DNA of 64,000 nt from Microbacterium oleivorans NBRC 103075 (GCF_001552475.1 NZ_BCRG01000001.1:310001-374000), one strand, 5' to 3'; shown: positions 45,063 through 54,794, counted from the first letter of the stretch. Notes: generated by a model not told the origin, from the letters alone. Numbers and translations: made by a program.

Positions 45063-45994
45063 CCGCCACGGAACTCCTCGTGACGCGATCGTCGGCGAAG
45101 CCGCCGCGCGCGAAGCGAATCCCGCGGGCCAAGACCCCGCACAAGGGGGCGATCGCGGTCTTCCTGGGCCCGTTCGGCATCCTTTTCCTGCTCTTCTACC
45201 TGCTGCCCATCGGCTACGCCATCTGGCAGTCGCTGCTGGTCGTCCAGCGCGACGGGCTGTACGGCGAGCCGACCGAGGTGTTCGGTGGACTGACGCAGTA
45301 CATCCAGGTGTTCCAGAACGCGCCGTTCTGGGAGTCCGTCGGCCGCGTCCTGCTGTTCGGCGTCGTGCAGGTGCCCGTCATGCTCGGCCTCGCGCTCCTC
45401 TTCGCGCTGCTGCTCGACTCGCCCGCGCTCAAGGGCAAGCGGTTCTTCCGCCTCGCCTTCTTCGCGCCGTACGCCGTCCCCGGCGTCATCGCGGCGATCA
45501 TGTGGGGCTTCCTGTACTCGCCCAACCTGTCGCCGTTCACCGACCTGACCCGCTCCGTCGACTTCCTCTCGCCCGAGATGATCCTCTGGTCGATCGCGAA
45601 CGTCGTGACGTGGGTGTTCGTGGGCTACAACATGCTCATCATCTACTCGGCGCTCCTCGCGATCCCCGCCGAGGTGTACGAGGCCGCGCGTCTCGACGGC
45701 GCGGGCCAGATCCGCATCGCCTGGTCGATCAAGATCCCCATGGTGGCGCCCGCCATCATCCTCACCGCCGTGTTCTCGATCATCGGAACTCTGCAGCTGC
45801 TCGCCGAACCCCAGGTGTTCCGCTCCTTCAGCACCGCGGTGTCGTCCTCGTTCACGCCGAACATGACGATCTATGCAACGAGCGCGGTGCCGAACCCGTA
45901 TCTCGCAGCGGCCTTCTCGGTCGTGCTGGCACTCGCCACCTGCGTCCTGTCGTTCGCGTTCTTGAAGCTCACCCAGCGGAAGGCCGAGCAATGA
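45059..45994 (+). CDS. ABC sugar importer permease, MalF/LacF type
   Basis: Membrane component of 311 residues with six spans. It has a basic N-terminal tail, first span AVFLGPFGILFLLFYLLPIG, and the EAA loop LAIPAEVYEAARLDGAGQIR that contacts the ATPase. It belongs to the carbohydrate uptake-1 (CUT1) type. Start and stop overlap the neighbours by 4 nt (ATGA on both sides), so it is tightly coupled to the beta-galactosidase and the second permease. The operon has no ATPase; CUT1 importers of actinobacteria often share a common MsiK-type ATPase encoded elsewhere. Confidence 0.93.
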   Translation: MTATELLVTRSSAKPPRAKRIPRAKTPHKGAIAVFLGPFGILFLLFYLLPIGYAIWQSLLVVQRDGLYGEPTEVFGGLTQYIQVFQNAPFWESVGRVLLFGVVQVPVMLGLALLFALLLDSPALKGKRFFRLAFFAPYAVPGVIAAIMWGFLYSPNLSPFTDLTRSVDFLSPEMILWSIANVVTWVFVGYNMLIIYSALLAIPAEVYEAARLDGAGQIRIAWSIKIPMVAPAIILTAVFSIIGTLQLLAEPQVFRSFSTAVSSSFTPNMTIYATSAVPNPYLAAAFSVVLALATCVLSFAFLKLTQRKAEQ

Positions 45995-46890
45995 GCCTCC
46001 TCACCCGTACCAACGGCGCCCTGGCGACCGACCTGCCGAAGACGCGTGGGCCGCGCGAATCGATCCTCTCGCGGGGCGCGGCGCTGCTCATCATGGGCAT
46101 CTTCACGCTCTACTTCCTCGTGCCGATCTGGTGGCTGTTCATCGCCTCCACGAAGGACCGCGGCCAGCTGCTGACCACCAACGCGCTGTGGTTCGCCGAC
46201 TGGAACCTGTTCGCCAACATCGGCGACCTGGTCTCGTACAACAACGGCATCTACTTCCGCTGGCTCCTCAACAGCCTCGGATACGCCGGACTCGGGGCGC
46301 TCCTGGCGACCGTGTTCGCCGGCATGGCCGGCTACGCGCTCGGCAAGTACCGCTTCCGCGGTCGTGAGGCGTTCTTCAACGTCGTGCTCGGTGGCGTCCT
46401 CGTCCCGGCGACCGCGCTGGCGCTCCCGCTGTTCCTGCTGTTCAGCCAGGTCAACCTGACGAACACGTTCTGGGCGGTCCTGCTCCCCAGCATCGTGAGC
46501 CCCTTCGGCGTCTACCTCGCTCGCATCTACGCGTCGTCGTCGGTTCCGGACGAGCTCATCGAGGCTGCCCGCCTCGACGGCTCGGGTGAGGTCCGCACGT
46601 TCTTTACGGTCTCGACGCGGCTCATGGCCCCGGCGCTCGTGACGATCTTCCTGTTCCAGTTCGTCTCGATCTGGAACAACTTCTTCCTGCCGCTGATCAT
46701 GCTCCGCAGCCAGGATCTGTTCCCCGTCACCTACGGCCTCTACACGTGGAACACGCAGCTCAACCAGATTCCCGAGCTCCGCACCTATGTCCTGGTCGGC
46801 GCGTTCCTCTCGATCGTGCCGCTCATCATCGCTTTCCTCTTGCTTCAGCGCTTCTGGCGCAACGGACTCGGCACCGGTTCCGTGAAGTGA
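45991..46890 (+). CDS. ABC sugar importer permease, MalG/LacG type
   Basis: Second CUT1 permease, 299 residues with six spans. The first span is ALLIMGIFTLYFLVPIWWLF, and the EAA loop SSVPDELIEAARLDGSGEVR has the pattern expected for MalG-type proteins. The conserved FQFVSIWNNFFLPLIML span follows. The ATG overlaps the upstream stop (ATGA). The binding protein gene follows after 77 bp, which contains no strong hairpin. The likely substrate is a galacto-oligosaccharide, given the neighbouring GH42 enzyme. Confidence 0.93.
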   Translation: MSLLTRTNGALATDLPKTRGPRESILSRGAALLIMGIFTLYFLVPIWWLFIASTKDRGQLLTTNALWFADWNLFANIGDLVSYNNGIYFRWLLNSLGYAGLGALLATVFAGMAGYALGKYRFRGREAFFNVVLGGVLVPATALALPLFLLFSQVNLTNTFWAVLLPSIVSPFGVYLARIYASSSVPDELIEAARLDGSGEVRTFFTVSTRLMAPALVTIFLFQFVSIWNNFFLPLIMLRSQDLFPVTYGLYTWNTQLNQIPELRTYVLVGAFLSIVPLIIAFLLLQRFWRNGLGTGSVK

Positions 46891-46967
46891 GCTCCCGCCG
46901 CGGGCGAACCCCCCGGCATCCCTGAAGTACCACCTGTCACCCGATCAAAGATCAGATTGGAAATCCC

Positions 46968-48305
46968 ATGCAGCACACCAAGAAAGCAGTCGTCGCCGGC
47001 GTCGCACTGCTCACCGCCTTCGCTCTCGCCGGTTGCGCCGGCGGAAACGGCGACACCAGCGGCGGAGCCGCGGCAGACCCCGCCGCCTGCGCTCCCTCCG
47101 ACGGCAAGGTGACCCTCGACTTCACGTCGTGGATCCCGGGCATCGAGGACGCCGCCAAGACCTGGAACGCCGAGAACCCCGACATCCAGGTCAAGGTACA
47201 GACGGGCCCCAACGGCAACTCCGGCACCTACGCAAGCTTCTTCAGCCAGCTCGAAGCCGGCAACGCTCCCGACCTCGGCCAGATCGAGTACGACGCCCTG
47301 TCGAGCTTCCGCGTGCAGGACGGTCTCGAGGACCTCTCCGCGTGCAAGGACGTCGTCGCGGCGAAGGACAAGTTCATCCCGTGGACCTGGAACCAGGTCA
47401 CCCTCGGCTCCGACGGTGTCTATGGCATCCCGCAGGACTCGGGCCCCATGGCTCTGTTCTACCGCTCGGACCTGTTCAAAGAGAACAACATCGCCGTTCC
47501 GACGACGTGGGCCGAGTACAAGGAAGCAGCCAAGGCGGTCCGCAAGACCGGTGGCTACATCACCAACTTCTCGACCGCTGACATCAACCAGTTCGCCGGC
47601 CTCGTCTGGCAGACCGGTGGCGACTGGTTCTCCAACGACGGCAAGGCGTGGAAGGTCAACCTGACCGGCGACGAGTCCAAGACCGTCGCGGACTACTGGC
47701 AGGACCTGATCGACGAGGACCTCGTCTCCACCTACCCGGCGTGGACCGAGGAGTGGAACAACGCCTACAACTCGGGCAAGGTCTGGAGCTGGAACTCCGC
47801 CGTCTGGGGTGCCAACTCCATCTCGTCCGGTGCTCCGGACACGTCGGGCAAGTGGTCGGTCGCTCCCTCCCCGCAGTGGGCCGCGGGCGACAAAGCTTCG
47901 GGCAACTGGGGCGGCTCGTCGGTCGCCGTCTTCAAGGGCACCAAGCACCCCTACGAGGCTGCGAAGTTCGCGCTCTGGCTGAACACCTCCCCCGAGGCGC
48001 TCACCGCTCTGAACAAGTCGGCGAACATCTACCCCGCCACCACCGAGGGACTCAAGCTCGAGTCGCTCCAGCAGGGTGTGGACTTCTACGGCGGACAGAA
48101 GATCTACGACGTCTTCGCTGAGGCCGCTGCCCAGGTCAACCCCGACTTCGTGTGGGGCCCGACCATGACGCAGACCTACGCCGACGTGTCCGACGGCTTC
48201 CAGAAGGCCGCCAGTGGCCAGGGCACGCTGCTCGAGGCCCTGCAGTCCGCGCAGACCAAGACGGTCGACGCCCTCAAGGCGCAGTCGATTCCCGTCTCCG
48301 AGTGA
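46968..48305 (+). CDS. ABC sugar importer substrate-binding lipoprotein (family 1)
   Basis: Extracellular sugar-binding lipoprotein of 445 residues. The signal peptide ends in lipobox FALAGCAGG (Cys near residue 24). The mature part has the family 1 pattern: KVTLDFTSWIPGIEDAAKTW, then APDLGQIEYDALSSF, and many surface Trp residues (WTWNQVTLG, WSWNSAVWG) that usually stack on sugar rings. AGATTGGAAAT upstream of the ATG provides a ribosome binding site. It is last in the beta-galactosidase operon, unusual because the binding protein is more often first, and is followed by a short tandem duplication and a strong terminator. Confidence 0.93.
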   Translation: MQHTKKAVVAGVALLTAFALAGCAGGNGDTSGGAAADPAACAPSDGKVTLDFTSWIPGIEDAAKTWNAENPDIQVKVQTGPNGNSGTYASFFSQLEAGNAPDLGQIEYDALSSFRVQDGLEDLSACKDVVAAKDKFIPWTWNQVTLGSDGVYGIPQDSGPMALFYRSDLFKENNIAVPTTWAEYKEAAKAVRKTGGYITNFSTADINQFAGLVWQTGGDWFSNDGKAWKVNLTGDESKTVADYWQDLIDEDLVSTYPAWTEEWNNAYNSGKVWSWNSAVWGANSISSGAPDTSGKWSVAPSPQWAAGDKASGNWGGSSVAVFKGTKHPYEAAKFALWLNTSPEALTALNKSANIYPATTEGLKLESLQQGVDFYGGQKIYDVFAEAAAQVNPDFVWGPTMTQTYADVSDGFQKAASGQGTLLEALQSAQTKTVDALKAQSIPVSE

Positions 48306-48312
48306 CCGCTCG

Positions 48313-48346
48313 CTGATACGACTGATTCACTGATACGACTGATTCA
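48313..48346. repeat. Perfect 17-bp tandem duplication
   Basis: Two exact head-to-tail copies of CTGATACGACTGATTCA directly after the binding protein stop codon, with the start of a third (CTGA). It looks like a recent slippage or duplication event in noncoding DNA. Confidence 0.85.
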
Positions 48347-48360
48347 CTGACACCACGCAT

Positions 48361-48403
48361 CCGCGCCGCGGGTCGGGCCTTCGGGCTCCGATCCGCGGCG
48401 CGG
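48361..48403. terminator. Bidirectional terminator between the sugar importer and photolyase
   Basis: Stem of about 19 bp (10-bp perfect base CCGCGCCGCG / CGCGGCGCGG, then one bulge and G-U pairs) capped by a TTCG tetraloop, between convergent genes. Confidence 0.75.
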
Positions 48404-48419
48404 TCGTTGGTGCGGGCCG

Positions 48420-49784
48420 TCAGCTCTGGCGTGAGGCCTGCTTGACCTTCTCGTAGGCGGCGAGGGCGTTCTGCCGGGTCGCCTTCAGGTCGACCATCGG
48501 CATCGGGGGCTGACCGTCGGCATCCCGGTACTCGGGGGCCCACCGCCCGATGTACTCGCGGCTCTTGTCGAACTTGTCGGCCTGGAGCTCGGGGTTGAAG
48601 ACGCGGAAGTACGGCGCCGCGTCCGCGCCGGAACCGGCGACCCACTGCCAGTTGAACGTGTTGCTCGCGCCGTCGGCGTCGACGAGGCAGTCCCAGAACC
48701 ACTCCTCGCCGCGCCGCCAGTCGATCATCAGGTTCTTGATGAGGAAGGATGCCGTGATCATGCGCACGCGGTTGTGCATGTAGCCGGTCTCCCAGAGCTC
48801 ACGCATCCCGGCGTCGACCATCGCGTAGCCTGTCTGGCCCTTCTGCCACGCCGCCAGGGCCGAGGGCTTCAGCCGTGGCCAGGGGAACGCGTCGAACTCC
48901 GGGCGGAGGTTCTTCGTCGCGAGGTCGGGGAAGTGGTAGAGCGTGTGCCACGCGAACTCGCGCCACCCGATCTCGGAGAGGAAGCGCGACGTCCCGGGGG
49001 TGTCCACGGCCGCGTGCCACACGGTGTACGGGCTGAGCTCGCCCCAGCGCAGTCGCGGCGAGAGCATCGAGGTCGCGCCGGCCGCCGGGCGGTCGCGGGC
49101 ATCGTCGTAGTGGCCGAGGTCCTCGTCGAGGAACTCGCGCAGCCGTCGCTGGGCGGCCGGTTCGCCCGGCTCCCACGTGTCGCGGAGGCCCTGCGCCCAG
49201 TCGGGCGCGGTGGGCAGAAGCGTCCAGTCAGCGAGGTCGTCCGACGCGGGGTAGGTCGCGGGGCCGGGTACCTCCCGCGGCTCGGGAAGCGGAGCGCGGG
49301 GCGCAGGCTGAGCCAGGCAGGCCCGCCAAAAGGGGCTGTAGACGGAGAAGTGCGTGCCGGCGCCGGTCGTGATCGTCCACGGCTCGAAGAGGAGGGATGC
49401 CGCGAACGACGCGACCTCGACGTCGCCCTCCCGGAGGCTCGACTTCAGTCCGGCGTCGATGTCGCGCTCCGGTCCGCCGTAGCGGCGGTTCCAGAAGACC
49501 GCCCCGGCGCCGGCATCCGTCACGACCTCGCGGACGACTCGGTCCGCCGGACCCTGCCGGAGGATCAGCCGCGAGCAACGCTCAGCGAGACGCTCGGCGA
49601 GAGAGGCGAGCGAGTGGTGCAGCCACCAGCGGGCTGCGCCGCCGAGCGGACGGATGCCGTCGGACACCTCATCGAGCACATACAGCCCGATGACGGGCTC
49701 GCCGCGATCCAGGGCGGCACGCAGCGCGGGGTGATCGGCGAGGCGGAGGTCGTCGCGGAACCAGACGATGGAGGGGGACGGCAT
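48420..49784 (-). CDS. phr: Deoxyribodipyrimidine photolyase (cryptochrome/photolyase family)
   Basis: Light-driven repair enzyme of 454 residues that splits cyclobutane pyrimidine dimers. The N-terminal antenna domain opens IVWFRDDLRLADHPALRAAL. The C-terminal FAD domain shows SPRLRWGELSPYTVWHA, IGWREFAWHTLYHFP, GQTGYAMVDAGMRELWETGY, and MHNRVRMITASFLIKNLMIDWRRGEEWF, followed by ASNTFNWQWVAGSG, all hallmarks of class I photolyases. The ATG at 49784 precedes the conserved start; GAGGA lies 7 nt upstream. It is convergent with the sugar operon. True photolyase rather than cryptochrome is likely but not proven. Confidence 0.94.
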   Translation of the reverse strand: MPSPSIVWFRDDLRLADHPALRAALDRGEPVIGLYVLDEVSDGIRPLGGAARWWLHHSLASLAERLAERCSRLILRQGPADRVVREVVTDAGAGAVFWNRRYGGPERDIDAGLKSSLREGDVEVASFAASLLFEPWTITTGAGTHFSVYSPFWRACLAQPAPRAPLPEPREVPGPATYPASDDLADWTLLPTAPDWAQGLRDTWEPGEPAAQRRLREFLDEDLGHYDDARDRPAAGATSMLSPRLRWGELSPYTVWHAAVDTPGTSRFLSEIGWREFAWHTLYHFPDLATKNLRPEFDAFPWPRLKPSALAAWQKGQTGYAMVDAGMRELWETGYMHNRVRMITASFLIKNLMIDWRRGEEWFWDCLVDADGASNTFNWQWVAGSGADAAPYFRVFNPELQADKFDKSREYIGRWAPEYRDADGQPPMPMVDLKATRQNALAAYEKVKQASRQS

Positions 49785-49857
49785 CTCCTCATCCTCGCTG
49801 CCGACGGCTGAGGGCGCCGCCCCTTGCATTCAGGCGCGGAATGACCCCGCGGACGGA

Positions 49858-51027
49858 TCAGACCGCGTCGAGGGAGTGGCCGCGGGGGATCGCGAGGGTG
49901 AGCCCGCCGGCGACGACGCGGACCGCGATCCGAGTGGCTTCACCGAATTCGTCGCCGTCGAGCTGCACGGGGTGCGCCTCTTCGGCAGCCAGGTCGATGC
50001 CCTTGCCACGGGAGTAGCGGACGGAGTTGTCGGCAGTCCGGACGGCCAGGATCTTGCGGCCGGCGCGGAACTTCCGCAGCACGCTGTTGTCCCAGGCCAG
50101 GCGCCGCCAGACGAGAAGCCAGCCGAACGCGGTGCGCGGCTGCAGGATGGCGACGTCGAGTTCGCCGTCGGTGATGGATGCCTCGGGGATGAGCTCGAGG
50201 CCCGCCTGGAGCGACCCGCAATTGGCGAACAGGACGCTCTGCACGTCTGCGCGATGGATGCGGTGGCCCGGCACCTGGTAGACGACCGGGAACGGCTTCG
50301 CCTGCGCGATCGAGCGGGCAGCGCCGTCGACGTAGGCGACCCAGCCGACCTTCTTCTTCAGGTCGCTGTTCGTGTTGGCGATCATGGCGGCGTCGAGGCC
50401 CATGCCGCCCATCACGACGAAGGCGTGCTCGTCGACCTGGCCGTCGGCGCGGCGCAGCTGCGCGAGCCCCACGTCGATCGCGACGGTGTCCCCGTCGAAC
50501 GTGGCAGCGATCATCGCGGCCGGGTCGGTGAGGGGGAGTCGGAGGTTGCGTGCGAGGAGGTTGCCGGTGCCGCTCGGGACGATCGTCAGGGGCACGGATG
50601 ACCCGGTCATCGCCTCGCTGACGGCGCGGACGGTGCCGTCGCCCCCGGCGACGAGCACGGCGGTCACCCCTTCGGCGAGGGCCTGGCGGGCGACGTCGTC
50701 GCCGAGGTCGTCGACCGTCGTCTCGTAGAAGAGGGGCTCGGACCAGCCGGCATCCTTCGCCAGCTGCGCGACCTGCTCGCGCAGCTCGTCACCGTCGACC
50801 TTGATGGGGTTGTAGACGAGTGCTGCCTTCGGAGCGGGGCGGCCCTCGACGTCAGGCATCGGCTCGGGCGATCCCGTCCGGTCGACTCGGCGCGCTTCGC
50901 CGGTCTCGCCGTCCTGCGTGTCCGGGGCGATGTCATCCGGTTCGCGGATCACGCCGTCGGGCTCTGCGGCTGCCGCCGGGTCGTGCGCGTCGTCGGAGCG
51001 GTGCGTCGTGCCGGGATCGGTCGCCAT
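49858..51027 (-). CDS. Diacylglycerol kinase family lipid kinase (second copy)
   Basis: Protein of 389 residues. The first 60 residues are acidic and likely disordered. The kinase core follows: ALVYNPIKVDGDEL, the nucleotide loop VLVAGGDGTVRAVSEAMTGS, and the motif VPSGTGNLLARNLRLPLTD, both canonical for DagK/YegS proteins. Later segments FVVMGGMGLDAAMIANTNSD and DGELDVAILQPR are typical of active members, so this copy looks more canonical than the one at 12116-13057. TATCCT ends 6 nt before the ATG (leaderless). Divergent from serS; it probably recycles diacylglycerol from envelope polymer synthesis. Confidence 0.9.
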   Translation of the reverse strand: MATDPGTTHRSDDAHDPAAAAEPDGVIREPDDIAPDTQDGETGEARRVDRTGSPEPMPDVEGRPAPKAALVYNPIKVDGDELREQVAQLAKDAGWSEPLFYETTVDDLGDDVARQALAEGVTAVLVAGGDGTVRAVSEAMTGSSVPLTIVPSGTGNLLARNLRLPLTDPAAMIAATFDGDTVAIDVGLAQLRRADGQVDEHAFVVMGGMGLDAAMIANTNSDLKKKVGWVAYVDGAARSIAQAKPFPVVYQVPGHRIHRADVQSVLFANCGSLQAGLELIPEASITDGELDVAILQPRTAFGWLLVWRRLAWDNSVLRKFRAGRKILAVRTADNSVRYSRGKGIDLAAEEAHPVQLDGDEFGEATRIAVRVVAGGLTLAIPRGHSLDAV

Positions 51028-51033
51028 GGGAAC

Positions 51034-51039
51034 AGGATA
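51034..51039 (-). promoter_or_regulatory. -10 box, leaderless start of the second lipid kinase gene
   Basis: TATCCT on the minus strand, 6 nt before the ATG at 51027. Confidence 0.5.
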
Positions 51040-51118
51040 GGGCCAGGCATCCCTCCTTCCGGGACCCCTTGCGCTCGGGCGTTCTGCGCACCAGGGCAGG
51101 GGCCGGGAGGGCCGCGAC

Positions 51119-51124
51119 TAGACT
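51119..51124 (+). promoter_or_regulatory. -10 box, leaderless start of serS
   Basis: TAGACT, 6 nt before the GTG at 51131. The same hexamer precedes tRNA-Ser(TGA) at 53323. Confidence 0.6.
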
Positions 51125-51130
51125 CGTCGG

Positions 51131-52396
51131 GTGATCGATCTCGCCCTTCTCCGTGACGCCCCTGACCTCGTGAAGCGCTCGCAGGAAGCCCGTGGCGAGT
51201 CGCCCGACACCGTCGACGACGCGCTCGCGGCCGACAAGGAGCGTCGCGCGGCGATCACCACCTTCGAGGAGCTCCGGGCTGAGCAGAACGCCCACGGCAA
51301 GCGCGTCGCGAAAGCGCCCAAAGAGGAGAAGGCCGCCCTCGTCGCCGAGGCGAAGGACCTCAGCGAGCGGGTGAAGGCCGCGCAGCAGGCCGTGACGGTG
51401 GCTGAGGATGCCGCATCCACTGCCCTCGCGCGCATCGAGAACATCGTCATCGACGGCGTGCCCGCCGGTGGCGAGGACGATTTCGTCACCCTCCGCACGC
51501 ACGGTGAGCCGGTCGCGTTCGACTTCGAGCCTCGCGACCACCTCGCGCTCGGCGAGATGCTCGGGGCGATCGACACCGAACGCGGAGCGAAGGTCTCCGG
51601 CGCCCGCTTCACCTTCCTGACCGGCATCGGCGCCCGCCTCGAACTCGCGATCATGAACCTCGGTATGCAGCGGGCCCTCGACGCCGGCTTCATCCCGATG
51701 ATTCCGCCGACCCTCGTCCGTGCCGAGGTCATGCGCGGCACCGGCTTCCTCGGCCAGCACGCCGACGAGGTCTACCGACTCGACGACGACGACCTCTATC
51801 TCGTCGGCACGAGCGAGGTTCCGCTGGCCGGATACCACATGGACGAGATCCTCGACCTGGAGCCGGGTGCGAAGCGCTACGCCGGGTGGTCGACGTGCTA
51901 CCGCCGCGAGGCCGGGTCGTACGGCAAGGACACGCGCGGCATCATCCGCCTGCACCAGTTCAACAAGCTCGAGATGTTCGTCTACACGACCCCCGAGGAT
52001 GCCGAAGCCGAGCACCTGCGCCTCGTCGAGATGCAGGAGCGCATGCTCCAGGATCTCGGCCTCTCGTACCGCGTGATCGACGTGGCCGCGGGCGACCTCG
52101 GGTCGTCGGCCGCGCGGAAGTACGACGTCGAGGCGTGGGTCCCGACGCAGGGCGCGTACCGCGAGCTCACCTCGACGTCGAACTGCACGACGTACCAAGC
52201 CCGTCGCCTCGACATCCGCTATCGCCCCGAGGGTGGTCGCACCGCGCCCGTCGCGACGCTGAACGGCACGCTCGCAACCACACGCTGGATCGTCGCGCTG
52301 CTCGAGACGCACCAGCGCGAAGACGGCTCGGTCGTCATCCCCGAGGTCCTCCGCCCCTACCTGGGCGGCCTCGAGGTGGCGGAGCCGATCGCGTGA
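51131..52396 (+). CDS. serS: Seryl-tRNA synthetase
   Basis: Charges tRNA-Ser with serine; also supplies Ser-tRNA for selenocysteine where present. It has 421 residues. The N-terminal coiled coil that grips the long variable arm spans about residues 30-100 (alternating Glu, Lys, Arg and Ala). Class II motifs follow: motif 2 [20 protein letters not shown] and motif 3 near the end, [32 protein letters not shown] and [10 protein letters not shown] are standard for SerRS. The GTG start has a -10 box 6 nt upstream. It overlaps the HAD gene by 4 nt (GTGA). Two tRNA-Ser genes lie within 2.5 kb downstream. Confidence 0.97.
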   Translation: MIDLALLRDAPDLVKRSQEARGESPDTVDDALAADKERRAAITTFEELRAEQNAHGKRVAKAPKEEKAALVAEAKDLSERVKAAQQAVTVAEDAASTALARIENIVIDGVPAGGEDDFVTLRTHGEPVAFDFEPRDHLALGEMLGAIDTERGAKVSGARFTFLTGIGARLELAIMNLGMQRALDAGFIPMIPPTLVRAEVMRGTGFLGQHADEVYRLDDDDLYLVGTSEVPLAGYHMDEILDLEPGAKRYAGWSTCYRREAGSYGKDTRGIIRLHQFNKLEMFVYTTPEDAEAEHLRLVEMQERMLQDLGLSYRVIDVAAGDLGSSAARKYDVEAWVPTQGAYRELTSTSNCTTYQARRLDIRYRPEGGRTAPVATLNGTLATTRWIVALLETHQREDGSVVIPEVLRPYLGGLEVAEPIA

Positions 52397-53262
52397 GCAT
52401 CTCCCCGGATGACGCTGCCGAGGTCGTCGACGAGATGGTGTCGGATGCCGCCGAGCCCCCGCGCGAGCGGTTGCTCATCGCGCTCGACGTCGACGGCACG
52501 ATCCTCCTCGAGGACGAGACGTACAGCCCCGGCGTGGTCGACGCGATCGCCGATGCGCAGCGCGCCGGTCACGAGGTCATGCTCGCGACCGGGCGCTCGT
52601 GGGAGAGCACGCGCCACATCATCGTGCATCTTGCGCTGACCCCCGAGTACGTCGTCTGCTCGAACGGCGCCGTCATCCTCAAGCGCGCCGGCGCGGGGGA
52701 GTCGCCGGCGTACGAGCGGTTCCACACCGAGCAGTTCGACGCGACCGAGGTCCTGACGCTCCTCCGCGATCACCTGCCGTCGGCGCGGTACATGGTCGAG
52801 CTGCCGAGCGGGCGACGCCTGTTCACCCACCACATGGACGACTGGAGCCTCGCCCGCGCCGATCGCGTGACGTTCGAGGAACTGTCGGCGCAGCCGGTCT
52901 CCCGCGTCGTCGTCGTCTCCGAGGAGGACACCGACGAGGACTTCGTCGACCTCGTCTCGCGCATCGGCCTCAACGAGGTCTCGTACGCCGTCGGGTGGTC
53001 GGCCTGGCTCGACATCGCCCCGCAGGGCGTCGACAAGGCGACCGGGCTCGAACTGGTCCGCGCCTGGCTCGGCATCGAGGCGAAGGACGTCGTCGTGATC
53101 GGCGACGGGCGCAACGACATCGGCATGTTCCGGTGGGCGCGCGGCCACGGCGGGCGTGCGATCGCCATGGCCCAGGGCCCCGACGAGGTGCGCTCCGAAG
53201 CGTCGGAATCGACGGCATCCGTCACGGAGGGTGGCGTCACGGCGGTGCTGAAGGCCCTCTGA
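52393..53262 (+). CDS. HAD-superfamily hydrolase, Cof/YidA type
   Basis: Phosphatase of 289 residues, probably acting on small sugar phosphates or similar metabolites. Motif I is [16 protein letters not shown], motif II the Thr/Ser in [10 protein letters not shown], and motif [15 protein letters not shown], with a cap domain between residues of about 90 and 200 as in Cof proteins. Lys contributed by [11 protein letters not shown] matches motif III. The GTG start overlaps the serS stop (GTGA), a pairing common in Microbacteriaceae relatives. Its physiological substrate cannot be predicted. Confidence 0.9.
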   Translation: MSISPDDAAEVVDEMVSDAAEPPRERLLIALDVDGTILLEDETYSPGVVDAIADAQRAGHEVMLATGRSWESTRHIIVHLALTPEYVVCSNGAVILKRAGAGESPAYERFHTEQFDATEVLTLLRDHLPSARYMVELPSGRRLFTHHMDDWSLARADRVTFEELSAQPVSRVVVVSEEDTDEDFVDLVSRIGLNEVSYAVGWSAWLDIAPQGVDKATGLELVRAWLGIEAKDVVVIGDGRNDIGMFRWARGHGGRAIAMAQGPDEVRSEASESTASVTEGGVTAVLKAL

Positions 53263-53322
53263 CCTGGCCGTTCAGGGCGTATACAGGCGATCCCGCGAGA
53301 ATGTAACGGTTCTGGGTTCGAC

Positions 53323-53328
53323 TAGACT
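53323..53328 (+). promoter_or_regulatory. -10 box for tRNA-Ser(TGA)
   Basis: TAGACT, 34 nt upstream of the tRNA. No convincing -35 box is seen. Confidence 0.5.
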
Positions 53329-53362
53329 CGGCCTGTTCGATCGGCGCCACTCGGCGCGGTCG

Positions 53363-53447
53363 GGAGGGTTGTCCGAGCGGCCGAAGGATCCGGTCTTGAA
53401 AACCGGTGGGCAGCAATGTCCCGTGGGTTCGAATCCCACACCCTCCG
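53363..53447 (+). tRNA. tRNA-Ser (TGA anticodon)
   Basis: Eighty-five nucleotides with a 7-bp acceptor stem (GGAGGGT / ACCCTCC), anticodon TGA at 53397-53399 in loop CTTGAAA between CCGGT and ACCGG, a class II variable arm, and T loop GGGTTCGAATCCC. The discriminator base is G; CCA is not encoded. Confidence 0.97.
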
Positions 53448-53467
53448 CACTGTCCGAAAGGTGATCC

Positions 53468-54787
53468 GTGAGCGCTAGGCACGACGCGAAGGCGACGAAG
53501 TTCCGCCGCCAACCCGTGGCCCGTCACGGAGAGCTGTCTTCTCCGCATCCGATGCGGCAGATCTTCACGATCCTCGCCGCGGTCGTCGCCGTCGTCCTCG
53601 TCAGTACGACGGCGATCGGTGGCTTCTACGTGTGGGATGCCGCGCGCAGCCTCGACGAGAGCGGTGTCTCCATCGGCGGCGGGGACGCGAGCCTGCCGCC
53701 GCACATCGGTGAGATCGAGGGCGGCGTCAACATGCTCGTCGTCGGCACCGACTCGTGCGAGGGCCAGGACCTCAAGCTCTTCCCGCGTTGCGCCCACGAC
53801 GACGGCGGTGAGCGCAACGACGTCACGATGCTCGTGCACATCAGCGATGCGCCGCGCCGCGTGACCGTCGTCTCGTTCCCTCGCGACATGATCGTGCCGA
53901 TCCCCTCGTGCAAGAACCCCGCGGGCGGCGAGTACTCCGCGATGAGCGCGCAGATGATCAACGTCTCGTACAGCTACGGCGGTCTGGGCTGCTCGGTGGC
54001 GACCGTCGAGGCCTTGACCGGCGTCGACATCCAGTTCGCCGCGGCCATTCGCTGGACCGGCGTCATCAACATGTCCGACGCGATCGGCGGCGTCGACGTC
54101 TGCCTCAGCGGCGACATCAACGACAAGCACACCGGCCTGAACCTCAAGGCCGGCGAGCAGACCCTCGTCGGAGCGCAGGCGCTGCAGTTCCTCCGCATCC
54201 GTCACGGCATCGGCGACGGGTCGGACCTCGGTCGCATCTCCAACCAGCAGCAGTTCATGAGCTCCCTCGTGCGCAAGCTGCAGTCGGGCGAAGTCCTGTC
54301 GAACTACCCCGCCCTGCTCAACCTCGCCAACACGGCGCTGCGTCAGGTGAACGAGAAGCAGCTGGTCCTCAGCGAGTCGCTCACCAACCCGCAGCGGATG
54401 GTCCAGATCGCCATGGCCGTCGCCGACGTGCCGTTCAAGGACATCGTCTTCGTCCAGTACCCGACCGTGTACGCGCCCGGTGGCGGCCGCGTCCTCCCGG
54501 TGTCGTCGGCCGCCGACGTGCTCTTCACGGCTCTGTCCGAGAACAAGCCGATCCGCGTGACCGGTGCGGCCAGTGGCGGCGGCGGCGTCGAAGTCGTCGG
54601 TGAGGCCGGCCCCGACGGCACGCCGACTCCGACGAAGACCCCGGACGCGAACGCGCCGACGCCGACTCAGACCCCGGGTGGGTCCGGCGCGCCGACCCAG
54701 GGTGCGAGCGACGGTACGGTCGACCTCCCCAGCCAGATCACCGGACAGTCGGCCAACGAGAAGACCTGCACGGTCGCGCAGCGCTGA
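53468..54787 (+). CDS. LytR-CpsA-Psr (LCP) family envelope protein
   Basis: Membrane-anchored enzyme of 439 residues that links teichoic-acid-like or other polymers to peptidoglycan. A cytoplasmic tail of about 30 residues precedes one membrane span, IFTILAAVVAVVLVSTTAIG. The extracellular LCP domain shows MLVVGTDSCEG, RNDVTMLVHISD, VVSFPRDMIVPI (the polyprenyl-phosphate-binding Arg and Asp), and DGSDLGRISNQQQFMSSLVR. The C-terminal 60 residues are Thr/Pro-rich and low-complexity, probably a wall-spanning linker. The GTG start has AAAGGTGA upstream. It lies between two tRNA-Ser genes. Confidence 0.93.
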   Translation: MSARHDAKATKFRRQPVARHGELSSPHPMRQIFTILAAVVAVVLVSTTAIGGFYVWDAARSLDESGVSIGGGDASLPPHIGEIEGGVNMLVVGTDSCEGQDLKLFPRCAHDDGGERNDVTMLVHISDAPRRVTVVSFPRDMIVPIPSCKNPAGGEYSAMSAQMINVSYSYGGLGCSVATVEALTGVDIQFAAAIRWTGVINMSDAIGGVDVCLSGDINDKHTGLNLKAGEQTLVGAQALQFLRIRHGIGDGSDLGRISNQQQFMSSLVRKLQSGEVLSNYPALLNLANTALRQVNEKQLVLSESLTNPQRMVQIAMAVADVPFKDIVFVQYPTVYAPGGGRVLPVSSAADVLFTALSENKPIRVTGAASGGGGVEVVGEAGPDGTPTPTKTPDANAPTPTQTPGGSGAPTQGASDGTVDLPSQITGQSANEKTCTVAQR

Positions 54788-54794
54788 CCGTCGG

